Counted from the first letter of the stretch, positions 25,457 through 34,071 are shown. The stretch is 64,000 nt of DNA from JAKVCB01 sp965243695 (GCA_965243695.1 CBDEWC010000046.1:12769-76768), one strand, 5' to 3'. Notes: a model not told the origin generated them from the sequence alone. Program-made: numbers and translations.

Positions 25457-26431
25457 CTAGACTCGGATGTTGACAATTTTACGAATGACCAGTGCCCCCA
25501 AAATTTGCATGACAATACCAGTGGCGAGCATTTTCCTACCCATTTCGTCAGTAAACAGCAAATTCACATAGTCTGGATTGAGGCGATAAACGGCAATGAA
25601 TAACACCAATGGCAAAACTAGCAACACGATCCCCGAAAGTCGCCCTTCCCCGGTCAGGGCTTGAACCTGACCCCAAATCTGAAATCGTTCGCGAACCAGG
25701 TGGCCAATTTTGTCGAGAATCTCCGCCAAGTCGCCCCCAGTCTTCCGCTGAAGCACCACTGCGGTGGCAAAAAACTTCAGATCAAGGTTCGGGACTCGGC
25801 AGGTCGTCGCCTCCAGCGCTTCATCGAGTGGCTTACCCAAATTCTGCTCTTCGTAGATGCGGGCAAATTCGACCCCAATGGGTTTGGACATCTCCTGGGC
25901 AACCAGATTGAATCCTGCAGCCAGACTATGTCCGGCACGAAGGGCCCGCGCAATCAATTCCAAGGCCTGAGGAAGTTGGGATGCAAATTTATGGAGCCGA
26001 CGTTTGCGTCGCATCAACAGCCAGCAGACTGGCAACAGGGCCAGGAGACCTGCCAGAACCGGTGCCAGCCCTACATTCAAACCGGCCAACATTGGCAATG
26101 AAAACCCAACCGCCCCAAGGAGAACAACGGTCGCGAGGAAATTTGGGACTGACCAGGTCACACCAGCCTGTTCAAACAGCAGACGAAGGTTCATGTATTG
26201 CGAAACCGCCCTGTCGATTGGGCTCGAAATTTTTTCGCTATCTCTCGTGATTAGGCTAGTGACCAACCTGGTCGCATTCGTTTTATTAGTCGATTTCCCC
26301 GCACCCGTTAGCGCCGCAAGCCGGGCTTCAACCTCGGAACTGGCTCCCAGAGGGAACATGGTTGCCAGCAAAAAAACGACCGCGGCAATACCAATACCAG
26401 TGGCAATCGTAACAACCAGGGTAACGCTCAT
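25457..26431 (-). CDS. tadB: Tad pilus inner-membrane platform protein TadB
   Basis: About 324 residues, starting at MSVTLVVTIATGIGI, with GGAAAG just before the ATG. The architecture is TadB: an N-terminal membrane span, cytoplasmic linker, two central spans (FLATVVLLGAVGFSLPMLAGL, LLALLPVCWLLMRRKRRL), then the F-domain (FASQLPQALELIARALRAGHSL, LKFFATAVVLQRKTGGDLAEIL) and C-terminal spans (GIVLLVLPLVLFIAVY, MQILGALVIRKIV). It is the partner of TadC. It is 74 bp after tadA. Confidence 0.92.
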   Translation of the reverse strand: MSVTLVVTIATGIGIAAVVFLLATMFPLGASSEVEARLAALTGAGKSTNKTNATRLVTSLITRDSEKISSPIDRAVSQYMNLRLLFEQAGVTWSVPNFLATVVLLGAVGFSLPMLAGLNVGLAPVLAGLLALLPVCWLLMRRKRRLHKFASQLPQALELIARALRAGHSLAAGFNLVAQEMSKPIGVEFARIYEEQNLGKPLDEALEATTCRVPNLDLKFFATAVVLQRKTGGDLAEILDKIGHLVRERFQIWGQVQALTGEGRLSGIVLLVLPLVLFIAVYRLNPDYVNLLFTDEMGRKMLATGIVMQILGALVIRKIVNIRV

Positions 26432-26505
26432 GAACTTTCCAAAGGGAGAATTGCAGGTTCGCAATCGGCAGTAGCCTGCCGCTTACTATCCCCAGCTTTT
26501 GAACA

Positions 26506-27831
26506 TTAGTCTTGCAGCATAATACGTTCACGAAACACGGTCGCGGGCAGCCTCAGGCCGGCCGACTCGAGTCGCCCCATGAACGATGGGCGAATTCCAG
26601 TGGAAACAAAATCACCAACGGCTCGACCGTTCTCGTTCACGCCTTTTTTGTCGTAACGAAAAATATCTTGCATCACGATGGTATCTTGCTCCATGCCTAC
26701 GATTTCACTGATGTGAGTCACCTTGCGCAGCCCACCCTGGAGACGGTTAGTCTGCACAATGAGGTCAATGGCACTGGAAATCTGTGCTCGCATTGCTTTG
26801 ACTGGCATTTCGAACCCTGCCATCATGACCATCGTCTCAAGGCGGGCAATGGCGTCGCGTGGCGTATTAGCATGACAGGTGGTTAATGAGCCTTCGTGAC
26901 CTGTATTCATTGCCTGCAACATATCAAGCGTTTCGGCCCCACGACACTCACCAATGATGATGCGGTCGGGACGCATGCGAAGGGAGTTCTTCACCAGGTC
27001 GGTCGCGGTTATCTGCCCCTTGCCTTCGATGTTGGGAGGTCGTGTTTCCAGCCTTACAACGTGGCTTTGCTGGAGTTGAAGTTCCGCTGCATCCTCGATG
27101 GTGACAATACGGTCTTCGTTCGAAATGAAGCTTGAAAGCGAATTGAGCAGCGTCGTTTTTCCCGATCCCGTTCCACCTGAAATTAAAATATTCAATTTTG
27201 CTTTGGTCGCACCTTCTAGCAGCATAGCCATCTCAGGTGTCACACTCTTGTAGCGCAAAAGGTCTTCCAACTTAAGTGGGTCTGAGCCGAATCGACGTAT
27301 CGTAATACTCGGGCCATCGAGCGCAAGTGGCGGGATAATCGCATTCACTCGAGACCCGTCTGGAAGTCGAGCATCCACCATCGGACACACCTCATCCACG
27401 CGCCGCCCAACCTTCGACACAATACGGTCAATAATCTGCAGCAAATGCTTGTCGTCGCGAAACACACATTGTGATTTGACTAACTTGCCGCTCTGCTCTA
27501 CATACACGTTTTTAGAGCCGTTGATCATGATTTCACTAATCGTCGGATCCTTCAGCAGCATTTCCAAGGGCCCCAAGCCGAACGTCTCGTCAAGCACCTC
27601 TTCGATAAGTTGATCCCGTTCCTGCTGGTTGAGAAAAGTATCCTCGGTATCACACAAGTGCTGAACCACAAGGCGAATCTCGTGATGCAACGTGTCGCCT
27701 TCCAGTTCACCAACACGAGTCAAATCGAGTTTGTCGACCAGCTTGCCGTGAATGCGATGTTTGATATTCTCAAACTCAATCTCTTTATCCTGATGCGGCA
27801 ACGACGCTGTGACATTTGTGAGATTGGCCAT
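26506..27831 (-). CDS. tadA: Tad pilus assembly ATPase (TadA/CpaF)
   Basis: A 441-residue secretion ATPase of the VirB11/CpaF type that powers Flp pilus assembly at the inner membrane. The N-terminal domain includes DPTISEIMINGSKNVYVEQ, the usual CpaF phrase. Walker A is LISGGTGSGKTTLLNSL, the Asp/His boxes include IVTIEDAAELQL, and Walker B is RIIIGECRGAETLDML. The His box GHEGSLTTCHANTPRDA follows. The start MANLTNVTAS is preferred over a TTG six codons upstream. It precedes tadB and tadC. The upstream gap to cpaE holds a 12-bp minisatellite. Confidence 0.94.
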   Translation of the reverse strand: MANLTNVTASLPHQDKEIEFENIKHRIHGKLVDKLDLTRVGELEGDTLHHEIRLVVQHLCDTEDTFLNQQERDQLIEEVLDETFGLGPLEMLLKDPTISEIMINGSKNVYVEQSGKLVKSQCVFRDDKHLLQIIDRIVSKVGRRVDEVCPMVDARLPDGSRVNAIIPPLALDGPSITIRRFGSDPLKLEDLLRYKSVTPEMAMLLEGATKAKLNILISGGTGSGKTTLLNSLSSFISNEDRIVTIEDAAELQLQQSHVVRLETRPPNIEGKGQITATDLVKNSLRMRPDRIIIGECRGAETLDMLQAMNTGHEGSLTTCHANTPRDAIARLETMVMMAGFEMPVKAMRAQISSAIDLIVQTNRLQGGLRKVTHISEIVGMEQDTIVMQDIFRYDKKGVNENGRAVGDFVSTGIRPSFMGRLESAGLRLPATVFRERIMLQD

Positions 27832-28250
27832 TGGAGATTCGACCTTCAAAAATCGGCATTGCGATAGCCATCACCTGGTGCCGACCCGCGTTGGTGAGGG
27901 GAAAACGGAGTCGTGGCGTAGCCTTGACACATTCCTACACCAAAACATAGCTCACCAGCATCCTGCCGGCAGAGAAGAGACCGTCCGCGTCGGTTGAGAA
28001 TAGGCGGCTCGCGATGAAGGGAGTGGCCCGATTGTAACGATCACGCGTGTTGCTTCTGGTCGTCAAGACACTCGGCAATGGTCACACGACTGCGATTCTG
28101 GCCAAGGAACTCCGCTGGCTACTCCGCTGGCTACTCCGCTGGCTACTCCGCTGGCTACTCCGCTGGCTACTCCGCTGGCTACTCCGCTGGCTACTCCGCT
28201 GGCTACTCCGCTGGCTACCCCGCTGGCTACTCCGCTGGCTACTCCGCTGG
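27832..28250. other. gap between cpaE and tadA, mostly minisatellite
   Basis: Besides the 12-bp repeat array there is no gene. The 280 bases between the array and tadA may hold a separate promoter for tadA-tadB-tadC; no clear motif was found. Confidence 0.5.
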
Positions 28251-28260
28251 CTACCCCGCT
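28109..28260. repeat. 12-bp minisatellite, about 12.5 copies
   Basis: Head-to-tail copies of ACTCCGCTGGCT, nearly all identical. The variants carry a single T-to-C change (one unit near 28217 and the last, partial unit). The array abuts the 3' end of cpaE, and the cpaE stop codon TAG lies in the terminal unit. On the minus strand one frame reads GVAS repeats, one SQRS repeats and the cpaE frame has a TAG in every unit, so expansion cannot lengthen CpaE unless the frame shifts. Confidence 0.97.
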
Positions 28261-29468
28261 TGGATCTTTGCAGCCTTCGGCCACAAGCTCAGCCAACTGC
28301 GACTCTTGCGGGTGTCGTCCACAGCCAGACTGTCATCCCCTCCTCCAACAGCAAGGGCCAGTTGGTTGATCGACTGCGTAATTGCCGCCCGGGGCGCGTA
28401 CTCGACAAGAGGAACTCCCTGATTGCGCACTTCGGTCATCACCCGATCATCATTGGGAATTCGCCAGTAAACGTCTTGTCCCAATGTGTCTTGGGCTTTC
28501 TTAAGACCAATCTGCCCCGTATTCTGGCCTAGCCGGTTGACCACAATTTTCAGCGAGTCAGCCAACTGCCAGGCTTCCTCAAATGACTGCATCACACGAA
28601 TGACGTTGCGGAGGCAGGGCAATTCGAGCTGAGTGACCATCAATATTTCATCGGCCGACTCAATTGCCACTCTATCGACAGCCGAAAAGCTCTTGGAAGT
28701 ATCGAAAATCAAGTGTGTGAACGACGCCTTCAGCAAGCCGATGATGCGTCGCAGGTCGTCTGGCTTAACATGGTGAACATCGTCAAGATTGACTGGGCGA
28801 GGCAAAAAGTGAATCCCTGACGAATGCTTGGTGAAAAATTGCTTTAACAGGGTCAAATCCAGACGCGAAATATTCTGGGCCACGTCGGTGAGCGTGTATT
28901 CAGGAATCGTATCGAGCAGAACGTCCGCATCCCCCAAGGCGAGATCGAGGTCCACCAATACGACCGAGTTCTTCTTATTGGCTGCGAGCGCACACCCAAT
29001 ATTGACCGCAACACTGGTACTACCTACACCACCAGTTGCACCCGTGATGGCAATGGCCGTACAACTACGAGTTGTCGAAGCAGTATCGCCAAACCGCTGC
29101 CGGGATATTCTTTGCAGGGCGGCAGTGAAGTCTTCTGGCTTGACCGGCTGAGTGAGAAATTCCTTGGCTCCTGCCCGCATCGCCTGCAAAATCAAATTCC
29201 CATCCGTCGAACTGCTCGCCACCAGAATTGAAACATTGGGGGCAACCTCCCCAAGTTCCGAAATGATCGCCAGGCCCTGCTGCGGGTCGTCATCCAGGCA
29301 AATGACCCCTACATCTGGGGCTGTTTGCTTGACCGCGTCGACAAAGAACTCATAGCGAGAACACTCCGCTTCTAACCAAACGGTCGACAGATCCTTAACG
29401 GTTGACTTGACCGCATCTCGCGTGACCTTGTTTGGGTCAACCAATGCTAGCCGGAGTACATTGCTCAT
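28251..29468 (-). CDS. cpaE: CpaE/TadZ-like pilus localisation ATPase with pseudo-receiver domain
   Basis: A 405-residue protein. Residues 1-125 form a receiver-like domain (LALVDPNKVTRDAV, GVICLDDDP) in which the usual lysine is replaced by Gln (FLTQPVKPEDF), so it is probably not a normal phospho-switch. Residues 135-380 form a MinD/ParA-type domain. The deviant Walker A reads TGGVGSTS, lacking both lysines of the canonical KGGxGKT, as is common in TadZ/CpaE. SVVLVDLDLALGDADVLLD and FTHLIFDTSKSF follow. TadZ/CpaE places the Tad machine in the cell. It lies between the secretin and tadA genes. Its stop codon lies within the last unit of the minisatellite. Confidence 0.9.
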   Translation of the reverse strand: MSNVLRLALVDPNKVTRDAVKSTVKDLSTVWLEAECSRYEFFVDAVKQTAPDVGVICLDDDPQQGLAIISELGEVAPNVSILVASSSTDGNLILQAMRAGAKEFLTQPVKPEDFTAALQRISRQRFGDTASTTRSCTAIAITGATGGVGSTSVAVNIGCALAANKKNSVVLVDLDLALGDADVLLDTIPEYTLTDVAQNISRLDLTLLKQFFTKHSSGIHFLPRPVNLDDVHHVKPDDLRRIIGLLKASFTHLIFDTSKSFSAVDRVAIESADEILMVTQLELPCLRNVIRVMQSFEEAWQLADSLKIVVNRLGQNTGQIGLKKAQDTLGQDVYWRIPNDDRVMTEVRNQGVPLVEYAPRAAITQSINQLALAVGGGDDSLAVDDTRKSRSWLSLWPKAAKIQAG

Positions 29469-29511
29469 ACGCTACGGTTCCTGAATCGATCGAGGAACAG
29501 GAAAACCCAGT

Positions 29512-31401
29512 TTATTCTGATACGTCGTAACCAATCGGACCAATGAGTTCAGGGATTGGGCCCGCAGGGGCCCACACGGTTTCCTCCGTCTGATAACTTG
29601 GACGACTCGCTGCCTCACGCTGGTAAACCGGCTGAGCATGAGGGCTATAGCTACGGAGTTCGGTCGTTTGAGGAGCCTCAGCAAAGAATCGCGAGCGACC
29701 CTCTGTGACCATTTCCGCTGTCGCTGGGCGACCGCCGGTGGACCTGCTGAAATCCTCCTTCCAACTCGAGGAACGCGCGCTTTTTCGACCAGGCTTCGGC
29801 GACCCTGTAGGTACTATTACTTGTGCGGGATCTGGCTCAATCATCTCGCGACTGTCATCAAAACCAGTCTCGCCTGGTAAAATCAACTCTTCTGTTGGGA
29901 CCATCCCTTCACCGTTGGAATGGACCGAGTTGCCGTCAAACGTACTGTAACATCGGCCGCAGGTACCACACGCAGTCAACCCGCTGTACGGGTTGCAATG
30001 AGCAGGCACTTCAACCTCGCCATTACAGTAGAGACCCGCGTTGGCCGGAGAAACCGTGTCCATACCAGGACCACCACCAGGGACTTCACAGAAGTCCATT
30101 GCATCGACGAATTCGGGCGTTACCATGATGAGCAACTCAATCTCATTGACCTTTTCTTCGGTTTTCCGGAAAGGTATCCCGAAGATGGGAATGTCTGACA
30201 AAAAGGGAATCCCGCTCACCTGTCCTTCTATCCGTTCCTGAATCAATCCGGCCAGGGCAAACGTCTGCCCTGCCTTCATTTCCACGGCCGTATCAACCTC
30301 TCGAACCGTGAGTGCTGGAATCACTGAATTCTGAATCGTCACACTTCGCGAAGCATCGATCTCGCTGATCCGCGGGCGTACTTCCAAACGAATATTTCCA
30401 TTTCCCAGCACGATCGGCAAGAAATCGACCTGTGTTCCAAAAGGTTTGTATTCGATCGACGTGGTCCCAAAACTCTGCGGCACAAGGATGGGAATTTCAC
30501 CGCCCGCATTAAACTGGGCAGGACGTCCGCTCACCGCAACCAAGTTTGGCTCGGCAAGTATCTTCGCAATATTGTGCTGTTGCAAAGCGTCAAGGAATCC
30601 AAAAAACGCATCATTGCCGTCAACAATGCCAAACTCAAACGTCTGGGCCCCATTCGTTGCAACTTGAAGTTGCCCTGCTGCACTTTGAGAAATCGAAGAA
30701 ATCAAACCGCTAATACTACTACTGACAAATCCACCACTGCCACTGATTTGCGCAAAATCGACGCCCAAACGGCGGAGCTTTGTTCGTGATACCTCCATCA
30801 CCTGGACCTTGAGCAGAATCTGCTGCACACCACCAACCGTGATATTATTGATCACCTTCGGAGCATAATCCTCCGCTAACTGCGTGATCTGACTGACGTA
30901 GTCGGGGCGGTCGACAAAACCTTTTAAGACAAGGCTTTCGCTGTAACGATAGATGTCGATGGACGAATGTGGAAACTGGGTTTTCAAAGCGTGTTCCAAC
31001 TCGCTGACGTCCCCGTAAATCAAGACATCAATCGTGTGAAATACACCGTCTTCGTCTTTCAAGTTGACCTGAGTGACCCCCGGCTTCTTGGCGGAAATCT
31101 GCACTTGCTTGTCAGATAGCGGAGTGACAACCAGCAATTCAGGGTTGTTCACCTGGACGAACGGGATCCGCTTGTCGAGTGTAAGAATTCGGCTGGTGTT
31201 GGTCGTTAGTTCAAGCTGCTCGCTCAAACCGCTAACCTTACGGACGATCGAAGGATTGGACCGTAGTACCCTGAGCGAGTTTTCTGCGGTGGCGTTCGGC
31301 AGTACGCTCCCGCAAAGCCACACCAGGCTGGCCAGGGCCACAAATTGGCGTTGAGCTTGGCCACGTTGGTGGGCACGCCCCTCGTGACGTATTTTATACA
31401 T
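29512..31401 (-). CDS. rcpA: Tad pilus outer-membrane secretin (RcpA/CpaC)
   Basis: A 629-residue secretin. It has a signal peptide (FVALASLVWLCGSVLPNATA), N-terminal pilus-secretin domain (RILTLDKRIPFVQVNNPELL, VTQVNLKDEDGVFHTIDVLIYG) and a BON-like segment (YSESLVLKGFVDRPDYVSQI). The secretin core covers about residues 190-440 (VQVMEVSRTKLRRLGVDFAQ, VSGRPAQFNAGGEIPILVPQ, LAGLIQERIEGQVSGIPFLS, IFGIPFRKTEEKVNEIELLI). A C-terminal extension of about 180 residues holds six cysteines (CNPYSGLTACGTCGRCYS) and a Pro/Arg-rich tail, longer than in proteobacterial CpaC. It forms the outer-membrane channel for the pilus. The start is preceded by three 11-bp repeats that contain ribosome-site-like GGAAG. 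Confidence 0.93.
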   Translation of the reverse strand: MYKIRHEGRAHQRGQAQRQFVALASLVWLCGSVLPNATAENSLRVLRSNPSIVRKVSGLSEQLELTTNTSRILTLDKRIPFVQVNNPELLVVTPLSDKQVQISAKKPGVTQVNLKDEDGVFHTIDVLIYGDVSELEHALKTQFPHSSIDIYRYSESLVLKGFVDRPDYVSQITQLAEDYAPKVINNITVGGVQQILLKVQVMEVSRTKLRRLGVDFAQISGSGGFVSSSISGLISSISQSAAGQLQVATNGAQTFEFGIVDGNDAFFGFLDALQQHNIAKILAEPNLVAVSGRPAQFNAGGEIPILVPQSFGTTSIEYKPFGTQVDFLPIVLGNGNIRLEVRPRISEIDASRSVTIQNSVIPALTVREVDTAVEMKAGQTFALAGLIQERIEGQVSGIPFLSDIPIFGIPFRKTEEKVNEIELLIMVTPEFVDAMDFCEVPGGGPGMDTVSPANAGLYCNGEVEVPAHCNPYSGLTACGTCGRCYSTFDGNSVHSNGEGMVPTEELILPGETGFDDSREMIEPDPAQVIVPTGSPKPGRKSARSSSWKEDFSRSTGGRPATAEMVTEGRSRFFAEAPQTTELRSYSPHAQPVYQREAASRPSYQTEETVWAPAGPIPELIGPIGYDVSE

Positions 31402-31434
31402 CCTTGTTACTTCCTTGTTACTTCCCTGGTACTT
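31402..31434 (-). repeat. three 11-bp tandem units over the secretin ribosome site
   Basis: Units ccttgttactt, ccttgttactt and ccctggtactt lie head to tail right before the start codon. On the gene strand each reads AAGTAACAAGG-like, so the Shine-Dalgarno-like purines GGAAG occur in several copies. The copy eight bases before ATG is the best placed. Confidence 0.9.
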
Positions 31435-31538
31435 CCTTTTGTTCCCGCACCCTCTGCAGCGCGATCACTCTCCCCACTTGAAGGAAAACTCTACGGGAAT
31501 ACGGCAGCAGAGCCTCTTGCCAAACTCACCACCCGTGT

Positions 31539-32621
31539 TCACTCCCCACCTTCCAGATCCATTGGAAAATCGTCCAAATGCTTTTCTTCAAAATCGCCTT
31601 CGCCCGCCGCCAGCCCACCAGGCAAGGGACCCGCTGTCGTAGCGCCTGCCCACACTCCAGAACCTGGACTCTTTGGCTGCGTTGGGCCAACCACTCCTAC
31701 ACCAGTTCGAATCGGTTGACCCGTTTCAGCATCGAAAAATTGTTCGGTGACCACATCCGCCAACACAATTTCCATGCGGAAAGGCTCCTCTGACTCCGGC
31801 AGGGTATTTTCAACCACTCTCAACAGGCTTCCTGACGGTGTTGCGGAAACTTGCGCCTGATGGTCGACCGGTTGCTGTTCTTTTCTGCGGCTGCTGCGCT
31901 GGCTACCGTCGTTCAACAACTCGTCAAGCGTAATTTCTGTCCCGAAAACTACACTCTCATCGTCCGGGTTACGGGGAAGCAAACTGATCTCTCCCACTTT
32001 TTCACCCAGATTCACTCTGCTCGCTTGCTCTGGTGTCAACAATAACGAAATGGTCTTGGCCACTCGGCGGAGATCGTTGCCTTCGGCGCTGCGCTGAACT
32101 GCCTGGTCCACTGCATAAACCCGTATGTTCTGCAGGATGGTTCTTGTTTTCGGCTCGTCGATGCCATTGCGAGGATCACGCTGGACAAAAAGCTGTATGT
32201 CCACGCGGTCGCCAGGGCTCAACAGCCCTGCGGCACTTGTCTCGGCGTCGACAGCAATTGTCACCAGCCGCATTTGGGCTGGGATCTGTGAAATCGGGTC
32301 CGCAATTTGCCCAACCGCAAGTAGCTTGGCCTCGAGAATAGGCTCACCTTCAATAATGGTTGTCCGTGGACGTCGACCTTCTAAATTCTCCAGTTGAGCA
32401 ATAGCGCCGCGAGGGATCTTGTCCTTAGGCCAGTCCTGGAACGATACCATAGACGCGTCGATTGGATCGCCCAGGTTGATGTTGTGCAAGGCCACGCAAA
32501 TTGGCTTTGTTTCAACCCTCAGTTGGGTTTTGTGGCTGTCGAGCACCTGGCTAATTCCAATCGAGGCCACAATCCCGCACCCTCCTGCAAGCGCGAGCAG
32601 CGTAAGAGATTTAAACCGCAT
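31539..32621 (-). CDS. cpaB: Tad pilus assembly protein CpaB/RcpC
   Basis: About 360 residues. The start ATG has GGGAG seven bases before it. An N-terminal membrane anchor (LTLLALAGGCGIVASIGISQVL) is followed by a SAF domain (ICVALHNINLGDPIDASMV ... ENLEGRRPRTTIIEGEPIL) and the CpaB/RcpC core (VTIAVDAETSAAGLLSPGDRVDIQL, KTISLLLTPEQASRVNLGEKVGEISLLPR). The C-terminal 90 residues are a low-complexity Gly/Pro/acidic tail. RcpC/CpaB interacts with the secretin and is needed for pilus assembly in the periplasm. It lies directly upstream of rcpA, 137 bp apart. Confidence 0.92.
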   Translation of the reverse strand: MRFKSLTLLALAGGCGIVASIGISQVLDSHKTQLRVETKPICVALHNINLGDPIDASMVSFQDWPKDKIPRGAIAQLENLEGRRPRTTIIEGEPILEAKLLAVGQIADPISQIPAQMRLVTIAVDAETSAAGLLSPGDRVDIQLFVQRDPRNGIDEPKTRTILQNIRVYAVDQAVQRSAEGNDLRRVAKTISLLLTPEQASRVNLGEKVGEISLLPRNPDDESVVFGTEITLDELLNDGSQRSSRRKEQQPVDHQAQVSATPSGSLLRVVENTLPESEEPFRMEIVLADVVTEQFFDAETGQPIRTGVGVVGPTQPKSPGSGVWAGATTAGPLPGGLAAGEGDFEEKHLDDFPMDLEGGE

Positions 32622-32821
32622 GGCACATCTCCCGTTTGTGGCAACGTCTGGCGCACCGCGCAACGGACGCTTGGAAAAAATCCTGGCTCAAAGGGCAGTC
32701 ATTACCTTATCGGTTTCTTCGACATGATCGATACAATCTGTAAAGGCAAAGTCCCAACAAATTGTACCGCCAGCAGCCAACAAGCAAGGTTTCTCTGCCT
32801 GCAGACCTTAGGTAACTGCCG

Positions 32822-33397
32822 TTAAATGAGCATTCCAGTGAGAGAAAAGTACGCGATGGTTCCGATGGCGATCGGAATCCCATAAGGCAATAGTAGCATC
32901 GCTGGCTTTCGCTTCGCCGCTATCGCCGACAGCTTTTCTGGATCCTGGATCGACGCAATTTCGTGCCAAATCATCCAGAACTGTTGGTGGTGTTTATTCC
33001 ACGCCCGGCGGGAAAGCACCATGCACACTGCAATCACACCACCGGCGAGTGCCGAAAACGCAAAAGCGTAGATAGTCACCCCGCCCCATACCCATGCGCC
33101 AATTCCAGCCATCAGTTTGACGTCACCGGCGCCCATACCGCCAATCGCATAGGCAGGTAGCAACAAAAGCAAACCAACGGCCGTGCCTAGCAGACTGTAA
33201 AGCAAACCTTCCCACCAGGGATAACCAGAAAGCACACTACTGTAGACCCAACCCGATACAATCATCGGAAAGGTCAACCAGTTCGGAACCTTGAGCTGCA
33301 AACCATCAATGACAGCCGCCACAACCAGGGTCACGGTGACCAACCAAATGGGCCAATTCTCAACGACCGCCTTGCTTAACGTTTCGGTTTCAAACAT
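32822..33397 (-). CDS. cpaA: A24 prepilin peptidase (CpaA/TadV)
   Basis: A 191-residue polytopic aspartyl protease that cleaves the leader of Flp prepilins at the cytoplasmic face of the inner membrane. Both catalytic aspartates are visible: VAAVIDGLQLKVPNWLTF (D31) and IGGMGAGDVKLMAGIG (D92), the GxGD motif. Six hydrophobic segments fit the short TadV form without the methylase domain. It precedes cpaB by about 200 bp. The two Flp pilins of this window are its expected substrates. Confidence 0.93.
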   Translation of the reverse strand: MFETETLSKAVVENWPIWLVTVTLVVAAVIDGLQLKVPNWLTFPMIVSGWVYSSVLSGYPWWEGLLYSLLGTAVGLLLLLPAYAIGGMGAGDVKLMAGIGAWVWGGVTIYAFAFSALAGGVIAVCMVLSRRAWNKHHQQFWMIWHEIASIQDPEKLSAIAAKRKPAMLLLPYGIPIAIGTIAYFSLTGMLI

Positions 33398-33454
33398 TTT
33401 CTAGTCTGTTCACAAGAGAAAATATGCGATTTACACCTGCCGCATTGCCTAAGG

Positions 33455-33565
33455 CTAGACGCGGAGGCCAAAGAAAAAGCTCAACACGACAGTGATGGCT
33501 GTGCAAAAGTAACACGCCACTTCCACAGCCGAATCTAAAACCTCGATGGGCAATACAGAGTACAC
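33455..33565 (-). CDS. candidate 36-residue membrane peptide ahead of cpaA
   Basis: A short frame with GTG start, a Shine-Dalgarno GGAG seven bases upstream and a TAG stop. The product opens with MYSVLPIEVLDSAVEV and continues as one hydrophobic helix (ACYFCTAITVVLSFFFG) ending LRV. It ends 57 bp before the cpaA start on the same strand, so it would be the first gene of the Tad operon. It does not resemble Flp pilins (no G|xxxxEY site). I recognise no family; small size and a single strand of evidence keep confidence modest. Confidence 0.45.
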   Translation of the reverse strand: MYSVLPIEVLDSAVEVACYFCTAITVVLSFFFGLRV

Positions 33566-33809
33566 GCCTGGACTCCAACTAGCGATTTTTTCAAGCTGTT
33601 AATTTTTCAAGCTGTGGGCCACATGCAGTCTGGCCGTTGCTAACCAAAGCGTAGGTTACAAACGGCCTGCTGGCAGATGATTCGCGCGCGTCTTCCTGCA
33701 AAACCGCATGATGGCGACGGGAACCAGCATTCTGTCACTCCCAAAAAATGAATGAATGTGTGGATTTTTCCGGTCCCACCCCTTGCAGCATAAAATCTGA
33801 CCAGGTGAC

Positions 33810-33846
33810 AAAAAAAACCCTCAGCAACGAAACTCGTTGCCAAGGG
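33810..33846 (-). terminator. rho-independent terminator of the flp gene
   Basis: On the minus strand a 12-bp stem (CCCTTGGCAACG pairing with CGTTGCTGAGGG, two G-T pairs) with a five-base loop is followed by eight T. It lies about 50 bp after the flp stop and would uncouple the pilin from the Tad operon downstream. Confidence 0.9.
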
Positions 33847-33894
33847 GGTCGATGACTCAATAGCGTGCAGGGTGTTTGGCCAGGAAGCCGGGCG

Positions 33895-34071
33895 TTAGCC
33901 GCCCAACTGCGATGCAATATTTGTGAATGCATCCGAAGCACTCGTTCCCACCGAACGAATTGCCGTCAAACAAACAATCACAATCAGGGCCAGCATCACG
34001 GCATACTCTACCGCCGTGGGACCATCTTCTGAAACCAGGAAACGTTGCACCTTCTTTGTGAGCTTCTTCAT
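33895..34071 (-). CDS. flp: Flp/Fap-type pilin of the Tad locus
   Basis: A 58-residue major pilin precursor. A basic leader (MKKLTKKVQRFLVSEDG) is cut before PTAVEYA (Glu +5, Tyr +6). A hydrophobic helix (VMLALIVIVCLTAIRSVG) and a short polar tail ending SQLGG follow. A strong Shine-Dalgarno GGAGG lies five bases before the ATG, and a strong terminator follows, so the gene looks like a separate highly expressed unit. It heads the Tad locus. The tail differs from the orphan pilin at 17.9 kb, while the leader-cleavage block is nearly identical. Confidence 0.94.
   Translation of the reverse strand: MKKLTKKVQRFLVSEDGPTAVEYAVMLALIVIVCLTAIRSVGTSASDAFTNIASQLGG

Larger units (their letters stand above)
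33398..33894. other. region between cpaA and the flp gene
   Basis: It holds the small membrane ORF and the flp terminator listed separately. A short repeat (tttttcaagctgt, twice near 33587-33615) precedes the small ORF. No larger gene is seen. The promoter of the cpaA-tadC operon should lie here. Confidence 0.5.

Noticed and set aside
28109..28260. CRISPR-like array or a GVAS-repeat protein on the minus strand
   Set aside because: Contiguous 12-bp units without spacers; the GVAS frame has no ribosome site and exists only because 12 is a multiple of three.
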